38,532 bases of DNA from Paenibacillus sp. 32O-W (GTDB lineage Bacteria; Bacillota; Bacilli; Paenibacillales; NBRC-103111). This document shows positions 8,956-17,841 of the stretch, one piece after another. The first letter of the stretch is position 1. Each line of letters starts with the position of its first letter. A program made the translations under genes and the position numbers. Below the pieces are notes generated by a model that was not told the origin of the DNA, did not search any database, and saw only the letters and a program-made list of their open reading frames with translations. The stretch is taken from contig NZ_VEGP01000056.1 in assembly GCF_007679495.1 (NCBI RefSeq), forward strand, positions 1-38,532. The letters run 5' to 3'.

Positions 8956-10512
8956 TTGCAGCATATCCATAGCGATATTGTGATTGTAGGCGGAAGCACG
9001 GGGGGCTGTGCAGCAGCGCTGGCGGCTGCCCGGATGGGCAAGCGCGTCGTTCTGACCGAGGAGGCGGCATGGATCGGCGGCCAGTTAACCTCGCAGGCGG
9101 TGCCTCCCGATGAGCATCATTGGATTGAGCATCATGGCTGTACTAGGAGCTACCGGGCTTACCGGGAGCATGTCCGCAGCTACTACAGGCAGTTCTTCCC
9201 TCTGCGGGAGAGCGAGAAGCTTAAGCCGCTGTTAAATCCCGGCAATGCGATGGTGAGCCGCATCAGCCACGAGCCGAGGGCGGCTTATGCCGTGCTTAAG
9301 GCGATGCTGGCCCCGTATGAGCACAGCGGTCGGTTAACCGTCATCACGGGGGTCGTTCCGATCGCAGCCGAGACGGACGGCGACAACGTCCGGGCAGTCA
9401 CCGTGCGCCGGTTGGCGGATGGGGAGAGACTGGTGCTGACCGCTCCTTATTTTCTCGATGCGACCGATTGCGGCGATTTGCTGCCGTTAACCGGTACGGA
9501 ATATACGACCGGAGCGGAATCCGTGAAGGAGACAGGGGAGCCTCACGCCATGCAGGGAGCGGCCGATCCGATGGATATGCAGGCCATCACGCATTGTTTC
9601 GCCATCGATTATATCGAAGGGGAAGACCATACGATTGCCAGGCCGAAGGATTACGATTTCTGGAGGCAGTACCAGGCGGACTTCTGGCCGGAGAGGCAGC
9701 TGAGCTGGTATTCCCCTAAGCCGCGTACACTGGAGAAGGTGGAATATGCGCTGTTTCCAAGGGACGGCTTGTTCTCCCTCTGGAACTACCGGAGAGTCAT
9801 AGACAAAAATTTGTTCGAGCCGGGCACTTTCCAGAGCGATATCACGATCGTCAATTGGCCGCAAAACGACTATTGGCTCGGTCCGGTCATCGATGTGAGC
9901 CCGGAGGAAAGGCAGAAGCATCTGGAACAGGCCAAGCAGTTAAGCTTGTCTCTTCTATACTGGATGCAGACCGAAGCGCCGCGTCCGGATGACAAGCAAG
10001 GCTATCCCGGCCTACGGCTCAGGGGCGATGTCATGGGGACCGAGGACGGCCTGGCGCAGATGGCATACATCCGGGAATCGAGAAGAATCAAGGCGGAATT
10101 CACGGTCGTGGAGCAGCATCTCAGTCCGGAGATTCGGGGGGAGCAGGGCGCGGTTCGGTATGAGGACAGTGTAGGGATCGGATATTATCATATCGATCTG
10201 CACCCCAGCACCGGAGGCCGCAACTATATTGATGTGGCCAGCCTGCCGTTCCACATTCCGTTAGGCAGCCTTCTGCCCATCCGGATGAATAACCTGCTTC
10301 CGGCTTGCAAGAATATCGGTACGACCCATATTACGAATGGCTGCTATCGACTTCATCCCGTTGAGTGGAACATTGGCGAAGCCTCGGGGGCTTTGGCCGC
10401 CTATTGCCTGGACCGAGGGATTTCTCCACGCAGCGTGCGGAACGATAAGGCCGAACTGGCCGATTTCCAGAAGCTGCTGACGAAACATGGCGTGGAGCTG
10501 GCTTGGCCTTAA
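8956..10512 (+). CDS. FAD-dependent oxidoreductase (PF12831-like)
   Basis: Flavoprotein of the large FAD_oxidored family. The N terminus has a dinucleotide-binding beta-alpha-beta unit (IVIVGGSTGGCAAALAAAR) ending in an acidic residue in LTEE that would bind the ribose, then the IGGQLTSQ segment usual in this family. Another conserved block near the C terminus (ACKNIGTTHIT...PVEWNIGE) belongs to the FAD-binding side. No signal peptide. The start is TTG, supported by AAAGGAAG 8 bases upstream; no ATG in a suitable place exists. It starts 15 bases after the regulator, so it is the last gene of the operon. Substrate unknown; members of this family are often found beside glycan-use genes, and sugar or sugar-acid oxidation is a guess. 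Confidence 0.85.
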   Translation: MQHIHSDIVIVGGSTGGCAAALAAARMGKRVVLTEEAAWIGGQLTSQAVPPDEHHWIEHHGCTRSYRAYREHVRSYYRQFFPLRESEKLKPLLNPGNAMVSRISHEPRAAYAVLKAMLAPYEHSGRLTVITGVVPIAAETDGDNVRAVTVRRLADGERLVLTAPYFLDATDCGDLLPLTGTEYTTGAESVKETGEPHAMQGAADPMDMQAITHCFAIDYIEGEDHTIARPKDYDFWRQYQADFWPERQLSWYSPKPRTLEKVEYALFPRDGLFSLWNYRRVIDKNLFEPGTFQSDITIVNWPQNDYWLGPVIDVSPEERQKHLEQAKQLSLSLLYWMQTEAPRPDDKQGYPGLRLRGDVMGTEDGLAQMAYIRESRRIKAEFTVVEQHLSPEIRGEQGAVRYEDSVGIGYYHIDLHPSTGGRNYIDVASLPFHIPLGSLLPIRMNNLLPACKNIGTTHITNGCYRLHPVEWNIGEASGALAAYCLDRGISPRSVRNDKAELADFQKLLTKHGVELAWP

Positions 10513-10554
10513 GTATCATCGAGCATCACACGCATTTCTTTTCTAGTTCTCGGC

Positions 10555-10568
10555 GGGGGATCTCCCCC
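10555..10568. terminator. Possible terminator hairpin (no T-run)
   Basis: GGGGGA and TCCCCC flank two bases just after the end of the first operon and before a convergent small gene. GC-rich stem, but without a clear T tract on either strand, so termination is only suggested by position. Confidence 0.35.
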
Positions 10569-10585
10569 CTCCCACACAATAAATT

Positions 10586-10843
10586 TCATTTTCTTGATTG
10601 ATGCTTCTCGGCAAAATCCTTAAAACTATTATATTTCTTGTCCCAGTATCCATATTGACTATAACTTAACAAAATTCCGCCTACAAAACCGATTAGTATC
10701 AATATTAATTTCCATTTATACTCATAACCCCAGAGAAGTAATATGGCGAAAAAAACACCTATAGCCGCTCCCCAAATTCCCATGAAAAATACAAATATCG
10801 TTTTATATAATGTGCGCTCTTTGACCTTTTTCCAGAGTATCAA
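10586..10843 (-). CDS. Small two-helix membrane protein, unknown
   Basis: I do not recognise the family. The 85 residues hold two hydrophobic helices (about 14-38 and 44-60) with a short polar turn, a positively charged N terminus and a charged C-terminal tail. The first standard start is TTG at 10843, but no ribosome site precedes it. A strong TAGGAGGG lies farther upstream and is 6 bases from an in-frame ATC at 10870-10868, which would add nine residues; see findings. It runs towards the end of the first operon and away from a non-coding stretch. More AT-rich than its neighbours. Confidence 0.6.
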   Translation of the reverse strand: MILWKKVKERTLYKTIFVFFMGIWGAAIGVFFAILLLWGYEYKWKLILILIGFVGGILLSYSQYGYWDKKYNSFKDFAEKHQSRK

Positions 10844-10870
10844 AAATAATTCAGTTCGTTTGTTATAGAT

Positions 10871-11258
10871 AGTAGTCCCTCCTATCCTAACATTTCATTT
10901 GGAGGTTTATTCTATAGCTTATATTAAATCCCTGCTAAAAAAATTCATGAAAAACAATAAGTTAAAGACGCGCTCCGGATATACGCCTCTTTCACCGGAC
11001 GTCGTGCCTGCCCATTTCCTTGGTGGTCTTCACAGGAATTGTCCGTACCTTACGATTTGGTGATCGTCGTAAGAGCATTACAGTTTTATTTCGGTCTTAA
11101 AGTCTGGTATTTTTTCCAACGTGACCCCTCCCCTATTTAAATCGTTATGGGAGTTATTGCGATTCCTCCAGGTCTCTCCCCGACCGGAATTGCAGGCACA
11201 ATAACCGTTTGGTGGCTGTGCTGATCACGGAAACCGTATCATTACCGGAATTTGCAGC
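10871..11258. other. Intergenic stretch, no convincing gene
   Basis: Only very short open frames occur on either strand (for example 38 codons at 10947-11063) and none resembles a known protein. A 7-bp stem CTTACGA / TCGTAAG with an 11-base loop is at 11049-11073. The stretch may be a decayed gene, but I could not identify one. Confidence 0.4.
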
Positions 11259-13502
11259 TTACCGCAAAGTCTCTAGCTTGATCTGCTTGCGGTAATCGCC
11301 CGGCGTCAGGCCGGTTATTTTTTTGAACATGCGGATAAAAGAAGTGACGTTGCGGTAGCCGATCCTTATACCTACTTCCTGTACACTAAGGCTGGTAGAT
11401 TCGAGCAATTCCTTCGCTTTGCGGATACGGATATTGTTTAAGTGCTCGCTGAAATTAATCCCTGTTTTCTCCTTCATCAATATAGACAAATAATTGCTTG
11501 AAATATTGAGGCTGTCCGCCACCGAATCCAACGAAATATCCTCCGCATAGCGCAACTCCAAAATGTCTGTCGCGCGATTGACCAAATCGTTCCGCTCGTT
11601 CTTAACCGAGCTGAATAACGATGCGACGCGGGACGCCTGCGGTTCGAGCAGCCGTTTCAATTGGTCCAGGGTGAAGCACTCTTCCGTTTGCCGCAAGGCC
11701 TTCTGAAGCTCGGATAGATTCGGGTCCGGGATAATCGATCCGGCAAGATGGATCATTGTCTCCAGTATCGATTTGGCAAACTGCTTGATGCGTTCGGCGC
11801 TCTCTTCCTTGTGCTGCAAATAATCGAGCATCCGGTTCAGGATTTCCCTGCACTCCACGTCATTCCCTTCACGCAGGTTAAGCTCGAACTCCTTTTCTTT
11901 CTCCGGTATAAAAGGGTGATGCTTGGCCGGCGGGCGGAGATCGGAGATAATTTGCGTTTCCCCAAGCAATTTGGCCTGAGCGGCCTTGTCCAAAGCTTCA
12001 TTGTATGCGGTACTGAACTCTGCAGCGGAAGTGTAGACGGAGCTTAGAGCCACGGAAATAAGGTAATACCCGGCATCCCCGTCCCAAACCTTTTTCAATG
12101 GGAGCAGAGTTTCCTTGACATTCTCTGTCGGTTCATCTTCGAAAAGAATCGATAAAATCTGATCGCTTTCAATCTGAAACGTATGTGAACCCGGGAAGCT
12201 TTCGGACACTGTTAAATTAATATATTCCCGAAGATAGTAAGAGACTTCGTCAGTCGTAATGCCCATTTGCTGTAAGGAAGCATTGCAATACTGCAGGTGA
12301 TAAAGAACGATTCGGAATTTCCGGTTCGCCCGGATGAATTCCTGCAGGTCGTTCAAATCCGAGCGGATCATTTTCAGCTTGTTAATATACCCGTAATTGG
12401 TCAGCAGCGACCTTTGGTCCAGCAGCTCGGCTTGAATGTCGTTCTTCTCCTTGATCAAAGAATGAATTTTATCATGGATCAAATTGAACTCGCCAATCGC
12501 GCTTCCCAGGCTCCCCTGCTGCGATTGCTGGACGGAGGCGATGATTTGCTTGACCGGGCGATGCAGCCTGCGGCTGAAGAAATGGGAGCAGACAATCCCC
12601 ACTCCAATCGACAAGCCTAGAGCAAGCAGCAACGTGAGGTTAAATTTCTCCATTTGTGAAGTAATGATGGAGGCAGGTATCATGGTGACGTAAGTGAATC
12701 CGGTTTCATTTCCTTTCTGCAAGAAATAATAATGCTGTCCCCACTCAAGCTCCCCTTCCTTTCCTTCTATTGCGCTGAGGGCGGGTTCCGGAAAATCTCC
12801 GGCTGTTTGGAAAATGATCTGCCGGTCACTATTCATAATCATAAATTCGGCATCAGGCACGTTGTGAAACGTTTGCAGCATCCGATCCGCATCCAGCAAA
12901 GCGATAATTTGATACTTTGGCGTTTCTTTGATGGAGATAGGCAGAAGGCTTTTGGTAAACCCCGGGACAACGGAAAATTCGCTTTTTGGAAAAGTCCGGT
13001 AAGTATACCCTTCACCGAATTGCTTCTGCCAAAAACTGAAAGGATAGCTTGAACTTCTGTAATCGTTTGCAAAAGTAAACTCTGCGTCCGATCGCCCTCC
13101 CTTATCCAGAACGAGGGAGGATTGATTGAAATAAATAAGAATATTGTCCAAAAACAAATCGCTGTTTGAAACATGGTTTTCAATCTGGTTAACGATCTGC
13201 CCCTCTTTCATATAATCGATCCGGTCCATTCTTTGCAAGGCCAGCTTCACGTTGGCGGACGTTACTTTAGGGTCGTAGTAGAGACTGTATAGAATGCTTT
13301 TGACGGACTTGAATAGATCCTCGTACTCCTTCACGGCGTTCTGCAGCAGCAGACGATTGTACTTGATCATTTCCCCCTTGGTATCGTTTTTTAAAATGGA
13401 GAAAGAAATCCAATGAAGGGAGGAAAGCAGAAAAATCACGGCAAGAAATCCGGTGAACATTTGGATAAATAAAGAGTTTCTGGTCTTAATGCGAGATGAC
13501 AA
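11259..13502 (-). CDS. Membrane-anchored AraC-family regulator (YtdP-like)
   Basis: Single-protein sensor-regulator: a membrane helix at about residues 9-33, a roughly 250-residue extracellular region, a second helix near residues 285-310, a cytoplasmic linker, and an AraC helix-turn-helix pair in the last 100 residues (NISSNYLSILMKEKTG and YRNVTSFIRMFKKITG). The architecture matches YtdP-type regulators that sit beside YteP/YtcP/YtcQ importers. The frame stays open for 70 more codons upstream to a TTG at 13712, but the extension is charged and non-membrane, while TTG at 13502 has GAGGG about 9 bases upstream and places the first helix at the usual distance; I chose 13502. It is divergent from the next importer, which it probably controls. 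Confidence 0.88.
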   Translation of the reverse strand: MSSRIKTRNSLFIQMFTGFLAVIFLLSSLHWISFSILKNDTKGEMIKYNRLLLQNAVKEYEDLFKSVKSILYSLYYDPKVTSANVKLALQRMDRIDYMKEGQIVNQIENHVSNSDLFLDNILIYFNQSSLVLDKGGRSDAEFTFANDYRSSSYPFSFWQKQFGEGYTYRTFPKSEFSVVPGFTKSLLPISIKETPKYQIIALLDADRMLQTFHNVPDAEFMIMNSDRQIIFQTAGDFPEPALSAIEGKEGELEWGQHYYFLQKGNETGFTYVTMIPASIITSQMEKFNLTLLLALGLSIGVGIVCSHFFSRRLHRPVKQIIASVQQSQQGSLGSAIGEFNLIHDKIHSLIKEKNDIQAELLDQRSLLTNYGYINKLKMIRSDLNDLQEFIRANRKFRIVLYHLQYCNASLQQMGITTDEVSYYLREYINLTVSESFPGSHTFQIESDQILSILFEDEPTENVKETLLPLKKVWDGDAGYYLISVALSSVYTSAAEFSTAYNEALDKAAQAKLLGETQIISDLRPPAKHHPFIPEKEKEFELNLREGNDVECREILNRMLDYLQHKEESAERIKQFAKSILETMIHLAGSIIPDPNLSELQKALRQTEECFTLDQLKRLLEPQASRVASLFSSVKNERNDLVNRATDILELRYAEDISLDSVADSLNISSNYLSILMKEKTGINFSEHLNNIRIRKAKELLESTSLSVQEVGIRIGYRNVTSFIRMFKKITGLTPGDYRKQIKLETLR

Positions 13503-13784
13503 TTGGACAACACCCTCAGAAGTTTTTTTGTACAAGCTTGAACTTATAGACGTTCTTTCCGTGCTCGGAAAATCATCGCCGTATAAGGCGACGGAGCGTT
13601 TCCTTTTGATTGTATCATGCGAAATCTTAGGCCACAGCCATCTTTTTATATAAATGGATTGCCTTTTTTCTCTATAGTTTTCACTTTTTTGACTGGTTGA
13701 TAATGTTGTCAAGGATTTAGAAAACGGTAAATAGGCTTCACTGCCTGCTCGATATATAATCGCCGTGAGAAACGCGAGAAGGGG
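13503..13784. promoter_or_regulatory. Divergent control region of AraC regulator and importer 2
   Basis: The 282 bases between the chosen starts. A good -10 (TATAAT) for the rightward importer genes is at 13755-13760, giving a short leader before the GTG at 13785; its -35 is poor, as expected for an activator-dependent promoter. The left part is the possible 5' extension of the regulator frame, so part of it could be coding. Confidence 0.5.
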
Positions 13785-14789
13785 GTGAAGAAAATTAAAT
13801 TATCGTTACCGGGTATCATCATCCGAGGGGGAAAAAAGAAAGCAGCCCTCCCGAAAGGGAGAGAGCCCGTAAGCAAAAAATTGCAGAGTCCGCTCCAAAG
13901 AAGGCTACGCCGTAATTTGGATTTGTATTTGTTGATTCTTCCTGTACTCGTTTACTTTGTCCTCTTTGAGTATTATCCGATGTATGGAGTGCAGATTGCG
14001 TTCAAGGATTTTATTGCGACTAAAGGGATTTTGGGCAGCCCGTGGGTAGGCTGGAAGCATTTTGTGCGCTTTTACGAAAGCTTTTATTTCTGGAGATTGA
14101 TCAAGAATACGCTCGGGATCGGTTTGTATGAGCTCGTTGTCGGCTTTCCCATTCCCATTCTGTTGGCGTTAATGATTAATGAGGTCCGTTCCCGGCTGTT
14201 CAAGCGGGTCGTTCAGACCGTCACTTACGCTCCCCACTTTTTGTCCACCGTCGTCATTGTCGGTATGCTGTTCTTGTTCCTGTCTCCACAAACCGGAGCT
14301 GTTAATCAACTGCTGCAGTGGTTCGGCTTCGAGCCCGTATCGTTCATGACTTCGCCGGGTTGGTTCAAGACGGTGTATGTCTTGTCCGGAGTTTGGCAGC
14401 AAATGGGCTGGAGCTCGATCATTTATTTGGCGGCGTTGTCCGGGGTGGATCCTCAGCTTCACGAAGCGGCCAAAGTGGATGGCGCCGGCCGGCTGCGGAG
14501 GGTTTGGCATATTAATCTTCCCGCTATTGCACCGACGATAGTGATTCTGCTTATTCTTAACGTCGGAAGGGTGCTCAGCGTTGGCTTCGAGAAAGTTTTC
14601 CTGATGCAGAACTCACTGAATATGGACGCTTCCGATGTGATTGCGACGCATGTCTACCGAACGGGAATTATTGGGGCTCAATACAGCTACTCAGCGGCGG
14701 TAGGGTTGTTCAATGCGGTGGTCAACTTCTTGATGCTGGTGGTGGTCAATTACATCGCGCGCAAAGTTAACGATACCAGTTTGTGGTGA
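13785..14789 (+). CDS. Sugar ABC transporter permease, LplB/YteP type
   Basis: First membrane subunit of the second importer (334 residues). A basic cytoplasmic extension of about 45 residues precedes the first helix near residue 47 (LYLLILPVLVYFVLFEYYPM). Six helices; EAA loop near residue 227 (HEAAKVDGAGRL, then HINLPAI). GTG start at 13785; the AAGGGGG just before it is too close to be an ideal ribosome site, so a leader-short message or an inner start is possible. Ends 15 bases before the next permease gene. No ATPase gene nearby. Confidence 0.92.
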   Translation: MKKIKLSLPGIIIRGGKKKAALPKGREPVSKKLQSPLQRRLRRNLDLYLLILPVLVYFVLFEYYPMYGVQIAFKDFIATKGILGSPWVGWKHFVRFYESFYFWRLIKNTLGIGLYELVVGFPIPILLALMINEVRSRLFKRVVQTVTYAPHFLSTVVIVGMLFLFLSPQTGAVNQLLQWFGFEPVSFMTSPGWFKTVYVLSGVWQQMGWSSIIYLAALSGVDPQLHEAAKVDGAGRLRRVWHINLPAIAPTIVILLILNVGRVLSVGFEKVFLMQNSLNMDASDVIATHVYRTGIIGAQYSYSAAVGLFNAVVNFLMLVVVNYIARKVNDTSLW

Positions 14790-14804
14790 GGGGGCATCAT
14801 GTAG

Positions 14805-15689
14805 ATGGTGTACAAGAGCCGGGGAGAACGTGTCTTTGAAGGAATTGTCTATGCAGCCCTGGGATTGGTGCTGCTTATCGTTATCTACCCGTTAATCTAT
14901 GTTTTAAGCGCTTCACTCAGCGAGCCGGCGGCCATTCTGCGAGGGGAGATCTGGCTGCTTCCCAAAGGCTTCACGTTCGATGCTTATCGAAAAGTATTTG
15001 AAAACCGGGACATTATGACGGGGTATCTTAATACGATTCTGTATACGGTTACGGGGACGTCTATTAATCTATTGTTTACGACCATGGCGGCCTATCCTCT
15101 TTCCCGCAGAGATTTCTACGGGCGCAACCTCATTACGGCGCTCATTGTTTTTACGATGTTTTTCAGTGGCGGGATGATCCCTCTCTATTTGTTGATCCGG
15201 GATCTGCACATGTTGAACACGATCTGGGCACTGGTCATTCCCGGGGCGGTGTCGGTATGGAATATTATCATTATGCGGACATTCTTTCAGACCAGCATTC
15301 CATTCGAAATTCAGGAATCGGCCTTTATTGACGGCTGCTCGAATATTCAAACGCTCCTCCGTATCGTACTGCCCTTGTCCATGCCGATTATTGCGGTCAT
15401 GACGCTGTTTTATGCGGTAGGGCATTGGAATGCTTTTTTCAACGCACTGATTTATTTGACCGATCGCGACAAATATCCGTTACAGTTGTTCTTGAGGGAA
15501 ATTTTGATTCAAGAGCAAATGGATGAGATGGCCTCGTCTAACGATGATACTCTAATGAATTACATGCTGCAGATTGAAGCATTGAAATATGCGGTCGTGG
15601 TGGTGGCTAATCTGCCCATGCTGATACTGTATCCCTTCTTGCAAAAATATTTTGTCAAAGGAGTTATGATCGGGGCGCTTAAAGGATGA
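14805..15689 (+). CDS. Sugar ABC transporter permease, YtcP type
   Basis: Second membrane subunit of importer 2 (294 residues) with six helices and the EAA loop near residue 170 (QESAFIDGCSN, then VLPLSMP). The C terminus KGVMIGALKG is typical of the YtcP branch. ATG at 14805 is preceded by GAGGGGG about 10 bases away; an ATG immediately followed by TAG lies between and is ignored. Works with the preceding permease and the following binding lipoprotein. Confidence 0.92.
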   Translation: MVYKSRGERVFEGIVYAALGLVLLIVIYPLIYVLSASLSEPAAILRGEIWLLPKGFTFDAYRKVFENRDIMTGYLNTILYTVTGTSINLLFTTMAAYPLSRRDFYGRNLITALIVFTMFFSGGMIPLYLLIRDLHMLNTIWALVIPGAVSVWNIIIMRTFFQTSIPFEIQESAFIDGCSNIQTLLRIVLPLSMPIIAVMTLFYAVGHWNAFFNALIYLTDRDKYPLQLFLREILIQEQMDEMASSNDDTLMNYMLQIEALKYAVVVVANLPMLILYPFLQKYFVKGVMIGALKG

Positions 15690-15732
15690 TATTCTAGACA
15701 AAGAAAACAAGAAAACAGGAGGAATCCTTCTA

Positions 15733-17394
15733 ATGAAAATAAATAAATGGGGATCGCTGCTGCTTGCGGCGGTGATGGCTCTGACCCCCTTATTATCTGC
15801 CTGTGGCAAGGAAGGAAGCTCTCCAGGGACGGGGAGCCAGGGAGGTGAAGCACAAGGAGAAGCGAAAGGGGAAGGGCAAGACGAAGCCGGCAATCTCAAT
15901 CCAAGCGGATTTCCGATTGTGAAGGAACCGATTTCCCTTACTTTCTTTACCGGTAAGGATGCATCCAACAGCAGTAAATTCGAAGAAACGTTCGTCTGGA
16001 AAGAATATGCGAAAATGTCCAATATCCAGGTGAATTTTCAGCTGGTGCCATTTGAAAGCCTAACAGAAAAACGCAATCTGGCGCTGGCGAGCGGAGATTA
16101 CCCCGATGTGTTCTATACGGCCAGGCTGAGTGCAACGGATCTGATGAAATATGGCTCGCAGCAGGAAGTGCTGATTCCATTAAATGATCTCATTGATCAG
16201 TATGCGCCGAATTTCAAAAAGCTGCTGGATCAGTATCCGGATTTAAGAAAAGGGCTGACGATGCCGGACGGCAATATTTATTCGTTCCCAACCTTTTACT
16301 CTCCCGAGTTTCTGCCTATGTTGATCGGGACGCCACTGTGGATCAATAAGGACTGGTTGGACCAATTGAATATGCAGGAGCCGCAAACGATTGAAGACTA
16401 TTACAAATTCCTGCAAGCGGTCAAGACGACCGATCTTAACGGGAATGGCCGAGCGGACGAAATTCCATACAGCGGGTCTAATATCAATGTATTGAAGTAT
16501 TCGCTTCAAGGGTCATGGGGTCTGGGTAATCGGGGGCTTGGCCATCTATTTGTCGATATGGACCCGGACCAGGATCAGCTGCGTTTTTTCCGCCTCGATC
16601 CGAAATATAAAGAGGTTCTGGAATTTATTCATAAGCTGTATGTTGAAGGATTGATCGATCCGGAAATCTTCACGATTAAGGATAGCGCATTCCGAGCCAA
16701 AGGAGCCGAAGGAAACATCGGATCGGCCATTACGACTAATCCGGTTACCGCTTTTAATTTAGACCATTACATCGGTTTAGGGGCACTGAAAGGGCCTCAT
16801 GGCGATCAATTATACTCCCATGTGAAATCGCCTTTGGTTCAACCCGGATCTATGGCGATTACCAATAAAAACAAATATCCGGAAGCGACGGTCAGATGGA
16901 TCGATTATTTCTACAGCGACGAGGGGGCCCTGTTCTATTTTATGGGAAAAGAAGGGGTCACTTATACGAAAAAGCCGGACGGATCCTTGGAATACGTAGA
17001 GGATATTACCAATAACCCGAACGGTCTTACGATGACCCAGGCAAGAACTAAATATTTCACCTGGAACGGGGGAAGCTATCCCGGCTTCGTCCAAGCGGAA
17101 TACTTCCAGGGAGCCGAATCGCTGCCGAATGCTATAGAAACAGGGAAGAAGGTAGAGCCGTATGTGCCGCAGGAAATATGGAATGCGTTCAACTATACGG
17201 AGGAGGAGGCAGAATTCATGACGTCGGTCGGCTCGGATATCCATACTTTTATTCTAGAAACCGAGGCCAAATTGATTGCCGGCGACACTCCTTTTAGCGA
17301 GTGGGATAAATATGTCGATACGGTGAAGAAGATGGGGCTTGATAAATATATGGAAATTGAGCAAGCGGCTTACGAGCGGTATAAGAATAACTGA
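15733..17394 (+). CDS. Sugar-binding lipoprotein of ABC importer (YtcQ-like)
   Basis: Extracellular binding protein of importer 2. The N terminus has a signal peptide with lipobox LSAC (Cys24), then a Gly/Glu/Gln-rich linker. The 553 residues fit the large YtcQ/LplA group that binds oligosaccharides, with an Asp/Asn-rich turn (TTDLNGNGRADE, about residues 233-244) resembling the calcium-binding loop often seen in this group. AGGAGG precedes the ATG. In B. subtilis the related ytc genes serve pectin-derived sugars; here the nearby beta-helix protein fits that idea, but substrate is not proven. Confidence 0.92.
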   Translation: MKINKWGSLLLAAVMALTPLLSACGKEGSSPGTGSQGGEAQGEAKGEGQDEAGNLNPSGFPIVKEPISLTFFTGKDASNSSKFEETFVWKEYAKMSNIQVNFQLVPFESLTEKRNLALASGDYPDVFYTARLSATDLMKYGSQQEVLIPLNDLIDQYAPNFKKLLDQYPDLRKGLTMPDGNIYSFPTFYSPEFLPMLIGTPLWINKDWLDQLNMQEPQTIEDYYKFLQAVKTTDLNGNGRADEIPYSGSNINVLKYSLQGSWGLGNRGLGHLFVDMDPDQDQLRFFRLDPKYKEVLEFIHKLYVEGLIDPEIFTIKDSAFRAKGAEGNIGSAITTNPVTAFNLDHYIGLGALKGPHGDQLYSHVKSPLVQPGSMAITNKNKYPEATVRWIDYFYSDEGALFYFMGKEGVTYTKKPDGSLEYVEDITNNPNGLTMTQARTKYFTWNGGSYPGFVQAEYFQGAESLPNAIETGKKVEPYVPQEIWNAFNYTEEEAEFMTSVGSDIHTFILETEAKLIAGDTPFSEWDKYVDTVKKMGLDKYMEIEQAAYERYKNN

Positions 17395-17399
17395 TGGCG

Positions 17400-17420
17400 G
17401 GGGAGCGGTCTCCTCTCCCC
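17400..17420 (+). terminator. Possible terminator after importer 2
   Basis: GGGGAG and CTCCCC arms with an inner GG/CC pair and a three-base loop, starting six bases after the stop codon of the binding protein. One internal mismatch and only a weak T/C tail, so efficiency is doubtful. Confidence 0.4.
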
Positions 17421-17841
17421 TTCCGTATAAGTGGTAAAGCTTCTTACCGATGCTCGCTCCTCCGGCGTGTATTGCGGTGCTGCATGAGGTTGGCCAAGCA
17501 GTCTCATGCTGCCCTAGGCAAGAGAAGGAACAAGTTAGGGAAGGTGCAATGGACCAAAATGAAGGAAACATGTGAAGAAGGAAGGGGGGAACAAATAGGA
17601 GAACAACAGTATAAATAAATCTGGAAATCAACTGAAGGAAGATTCGAAGGGACAAATGAAAGAACGAGTGATGATAGAACAATTGAAGAGGCGCGGGAAG
17701 GAATAGTAAACAAACTAGTGAAGGAGTTGGCTAAGGGCGCAGCGAAGGAACTAAAGGAACAAACCATGACATAAACCGGGGCAATCGTTTACGATCCTGT
17801 GTTGCTTGGGATTGCATTATGGATGAGGGAGAGAAGTTTCC
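17421..17841. other. Gene-free, purine-rich stretch
   Basis: From about 17515 to 17765 the + strand is almost all A and G (AAGGAA, GAAGAA, GGGGGAAC and similar). One frame reads 19 codons from an ATG at 17559, hits TAA at 17616, then stays open to 17774 with a charged, helix-like translation; no family recognised. It is either a decayed gene or non-coding low-complexity DNA. No ribosome site supports translation. Confidence 0.4.

Noticed and set aside
13057-13070. cre-like TGTAATCGTTTGCA
   Set aside because: One mismatch to the consensus and located well inside a coding region, far from any promoter.
13503-13712. 70-residue N-terminal extension of the AraC regulator
   Set aside because: It begins with a TTG without a clear ribosome site, is highly charged and precedes the usual first membrane helix; a TTG with GAGGG upstream exists at 13502. 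Not fully excluded.
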